The notes under the pieces: model-generated
Databases searched by the model: none
What the model was told of the DNA's origin: nothing
Seen by the model: the letters and a program-made list of their open reading frames with translations, nothing else
Shown here: positions 33,238 to 34,866 of the stretch, in pieces
How positions within the stretch are numbered: position 1 is the stretch's first letter
Layout of the letters: every line of letters begins with the position of its first letter
Translations under genes and position numbers: made by a program
From: an uncultured Geobacter sp.
GTDB lineage: Bacteria > Desulfobacterota > Desulfuromonadia > Geobacterales > Geobacteraceae
DNA length: 34,866 nt
Direction of reading: 5' to 3'
NCBI GenBank assembly: GCA_937886325.1
Contig: CALABV010000022.1
Coordinates: forward strand, 1 to 34,866

Positions 33238-33990
33238 TCACCGAAGCGATACGTTCATTATCTTTTCAAGATCAAGGAGAATAATCATGCGCCCTTCGTG
33301 GCGGCCAATCCCTGTCACGAATTCCCGGTCCACCCCCTCCAGCACCTGCGGAGCCTTTTCAATATCCGCCCCTTTGAGCCCGATAACCTGGAAAACTTCG
33401 TCAACCAGGAGGCCGCATGCGTTTTCGCCCATTTTGGCTATGATAATTCTTTCCTGCCCGAACGTTTCCTTCGCCGAAAGGCCGAGACGAAGACGGAGAT
33501 CCAGGACAGGGACGATAGCGCCACGGAGAGAAATGATGCCCGCCACGAAGTCGGGCATGCGCGGCACCTCCGTTACAGCCCGCACCTTGATAATCTCCCG
33601 GATCTCCAGCAGGCTCACCCCGTAATCCTCATCGTCCACCCGGAATCGCAGATACTTCAAGATATCATCGGCTGATTCGACGGACTCGCCGTGCGGCGTG
33701 GCCACCGTATCCGCGGCGTTTCCCGCGGCATGCCGTCCGGCAAGGAGGACCGCAAGGGGATCAAAGTCATCCGGCACACTTTCCATCACCGCAACGTCTT
33801 CGCTTTTCTCTACCCGGACAACGGCATACTCAACGGGAGGGGGCTCGACGGGGTGAGAAGTCTCGTCAGGAGGGTTGTCCTCGGGCGTTTCCGTCGATTC
33901 AACCGGCACGGGAACGGGGTTCGCATCCGCGAGGTCGGCCCGGGCCGCTTTTTCCCGACGGGCCTTTTTTCGTATCTCGGCAAGATTCAT
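33238..33990 (-). CDS. cheW: CheW-domain protein with long N-terminal linker
   Basis: A 250-residue protein. Residues 1-20 are basic (IRKKARREKAARAD), residues 20-105 are a Pro/Glu-rich, probably disordered stretch, and residues ~108-250 are a complete CheW domain (YLRFRVDDEDYGVSLLEIRE, ISLRGAIVPVLDLRLRLGL, GLLVDEVFQVIGL). The extra N-terminal 100 residues are unusual for CheW and may tether it to another component. The ATG overlaps the stop of the ATPase gene (TAATG at 33988-33992), so they are coupled. Two CheW proteins in one operon suggest distinct positions in the array. Confidence 0.92.
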   Translation of the reverse strand: MNLAEIRKKARREKAARADLADANPVPVPVESTETPEDNPPDETSHPVEPPPVEYAVVRVEKSEDVAVMESVPDDFDPLAVLLAGRHAAGNAADTVATPHGESVESADDILKYLRFRVDDEDYGVSLLEIREIIKVRAVTEVPRMPDFVAGIISLRGAIVPVLDLRLRLGLSAKETFGQERIIIAKMGENACGLLVDEVFQVIGLKGADIEKAPQVLEGVDREFVTGIGRHEGRMIILLDLEKIMNVSLR

Positions 33991-34808
33991 TACCCGACCC
34001 CGTTCCCCGGCATGTCAATTTCATCCCGGAGCTCTTCGATGATTGTTCCATCGATCAGCGTAGCGTCCCGCGAAAAACCGCTCAAAAGCGCATTCGTTGC
34101 AATGGAGTTGATCCTTCGCGGCACCCCGCCGGAAAGCTCGAATATCTTGAGAACGGCATCGGGCGAAAAAAGACCTGCCTTGCCGCCGGCCACTTCCAAG
34201 CGGAAGTCGATGTAATCGAGGGTCTCTTCCAGATTCAAGGGATTGAGATGAAACCTGATGCCTACCCTCTGCCTGAGAGCTTCGTAAGGAGCCTCGGCGA
34301 GCCGATCCCGGAGTTCGGGCTGCCCCATCAGGATGATCGAAAGGAGATTGCTGTCGTCCATCTGGAAATTGGTCAGCAGCCTGATTTCGTCGAAAACCTC
34401 CCGTCCCGGAATCATGTGGGCCTCGTCGACAACGAGAACCGGGACTACCCCTTCCCTGTGGCAGCGATACATCTCCTCGGTCAGAACCCTGAGAAGATCG
34501 TCCTTCGTTGACGGCGGGGACGATATTCCCAGGTCACGGGCAAGAATGCGCAGGAACTCCAGCGAAGACACGATCGGATTGAAAATGATGCAAAAGCGGT
34601 ATTCATCACCCACACTATCCATCAACGCCCTGGAAATGGTGGTCTTGCCGCTCCCGATTCCGCCCGTGAGGAGAGCGAGTTCCCGCTCCTCCACGGCATA
34701 CAAAAGCCTTGCAAGCGCCTCTTCATGCCCTTTTGCAAGAAAAAGAAAACGGGGATCCGGCGTCTTGCTGAACGGTTTCTCCTTCAGGCCGTAGAACCCC
34801 TTGTACAT
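33990..34808 (-). CDS. ExeA/GspA-type AAA ATPase
   Basis: A 272-residue P-loop ATPase beginning YKGFYGLKEKPFSKTPDPRFLF, the signature of ExeA/GspA-like general-secretion ATPases. Walker A is GGIGSGKTT (about residues 49-57), Walker B VLVVDEAH (about 124-131), and the C-terminal lid reads GGVPRRINSIATNALL. It lacks the membrane helix and peptidoglycan-binding domain of full ExeA, so it is the short soluble form. The true start is ATG 34808. The frame appears to extend to 34835 as MCSSDL..., but those codons are sequencing adapter. The ribosome site and promoter are lost beyond the contig end. It is the first visible gene of the chemosensory operon. Confidence 0.92.
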   Translation of the reverse strand: MYKGFYGLKEKPFSKTPDPRFLFLAKGHEEALARLLYAVEERELALLTGGIGSGKTTISRALMDSVGDEYRFCIIFNPIVSSLEFLRILARDLGISSPPSTKDDLLRVLTEEMYRCHREGVVPVLVVDEAHMIPGREVFDEIRLLTNFQMDDSNLLSIILMGQPELRDRLAEAPYEALRQRVGIRFHLNPLNLEETLDYIDFRLEVAGGKAGLFSPDAVLKIFELSGGVPRRINSIATNALLSGFSRDATLIDGTIIEELRDEIDMPGNGVG

Positions 34809-34818
34809 CCTATGCAGC

Positions 34819-34866
34819 AGATCGGAAGAGCACACGTCTGAACTCCAGTCACACTGATATATCTCG
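34819..34866. other. Illumina TruSeq adapter sequence (not genomic)
   Basis: From 34819 the sequence reads AGATCGGAAGAGC and continues through the TruSeq index-adapter backbone to position 34852. A 6-base index ACTGAT and the start of the flow-cell arm ATATCTCG follow. It is an untrimmed read end carried into the assembly. Real sequence ends at 34818. Confidence 0.97.

Noticed and set aside
1..34818. tRNA, rRNA, CRISPR arrays, integrases, phage genes
   Set aside because: Looked for in all gaps and flanks; none seen apart from the single IS200/IS605 relic.

Overview
The window is one assembled contig from a Gram-negative anaerobic bacterium. It most resembles Geobacter and its relatives (Desulfuromonadia, the former delta-proteobacteria). 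I infer this from the gene content and order: secA-argJ with a REC-domain protein and valS nearby, leuS-lptE-holA facing rpsT, a CheR/CheB/HEAT-repeat chemosensory operon, a desulfoferrodoxin-type superoxide reductase, and many PAS/REC signalling proteins. No rRNA, tRNA or CRISPR array was seen. The insert starts within a base of the valS stop codon. The last 48 bases (34819-34866) are Illumina TruSeq adapter, so real genomic sequence ends at 34818.

Left part (1-11500), all on the minus strand: lon, secA-argJ-(DUF2914 protein), a REC protein with a long Glu/Pro-rich linker, and valS. These are housekeeping genes for protein quality control, protein export, arginine synthesis and tRNA charging. 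Several have recognisable sigma70-type promoters (TTGACA-like, 17 bp spacer, a -10 of TAnnnT form that in two cases follows TGC).

Centre (11500-14200): a small degenerate zone. It holds an AT-rich stretch, a truncated IS200/IS605-type transposase, the C-terminal half of a HAD-IB phosphatase and a frameshifted small membrane protein. Next come modE (minus), with a candidate ModE operator lying across its own promoter, and a complete 2Fe-type superoxide reductase gene (plus), whose -10 region lies inside a perfect palindrome.

Right-centre (14200-23800): ppiB (minus); a soluble triple-PAS hybrid histidine kinase; ligA-acyP overlapping by 4 bp, followed by a DsbC-like periplasmic thiol protein (all plus); a PPC/DUF296 protein and an eIF1/SUI1 homologue (minus); rpsT (plus, UUG start); holA and lptE (minus).

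Right part (23800-34818), all minus: a probable operon reading ExeA-type ATPase, CheW, CheW, zinc-ribbon/REC protein, HEAT-repeat protein, CheR, CheB, coiled-coil/GAF protein, CheY-like REC, then leuS-lptE-holA. CheR, CheB and CheW show a receptor-array adaptation system, but no CheA kinase or chemoreceptor is present. They probably lie beyond the adapter-contaminated end or elsewhere in the genome. I see no clearly undescribed system. The most unusual material is the accessory content of this chemosensory operon and the two candidate operators at 13560-13698.
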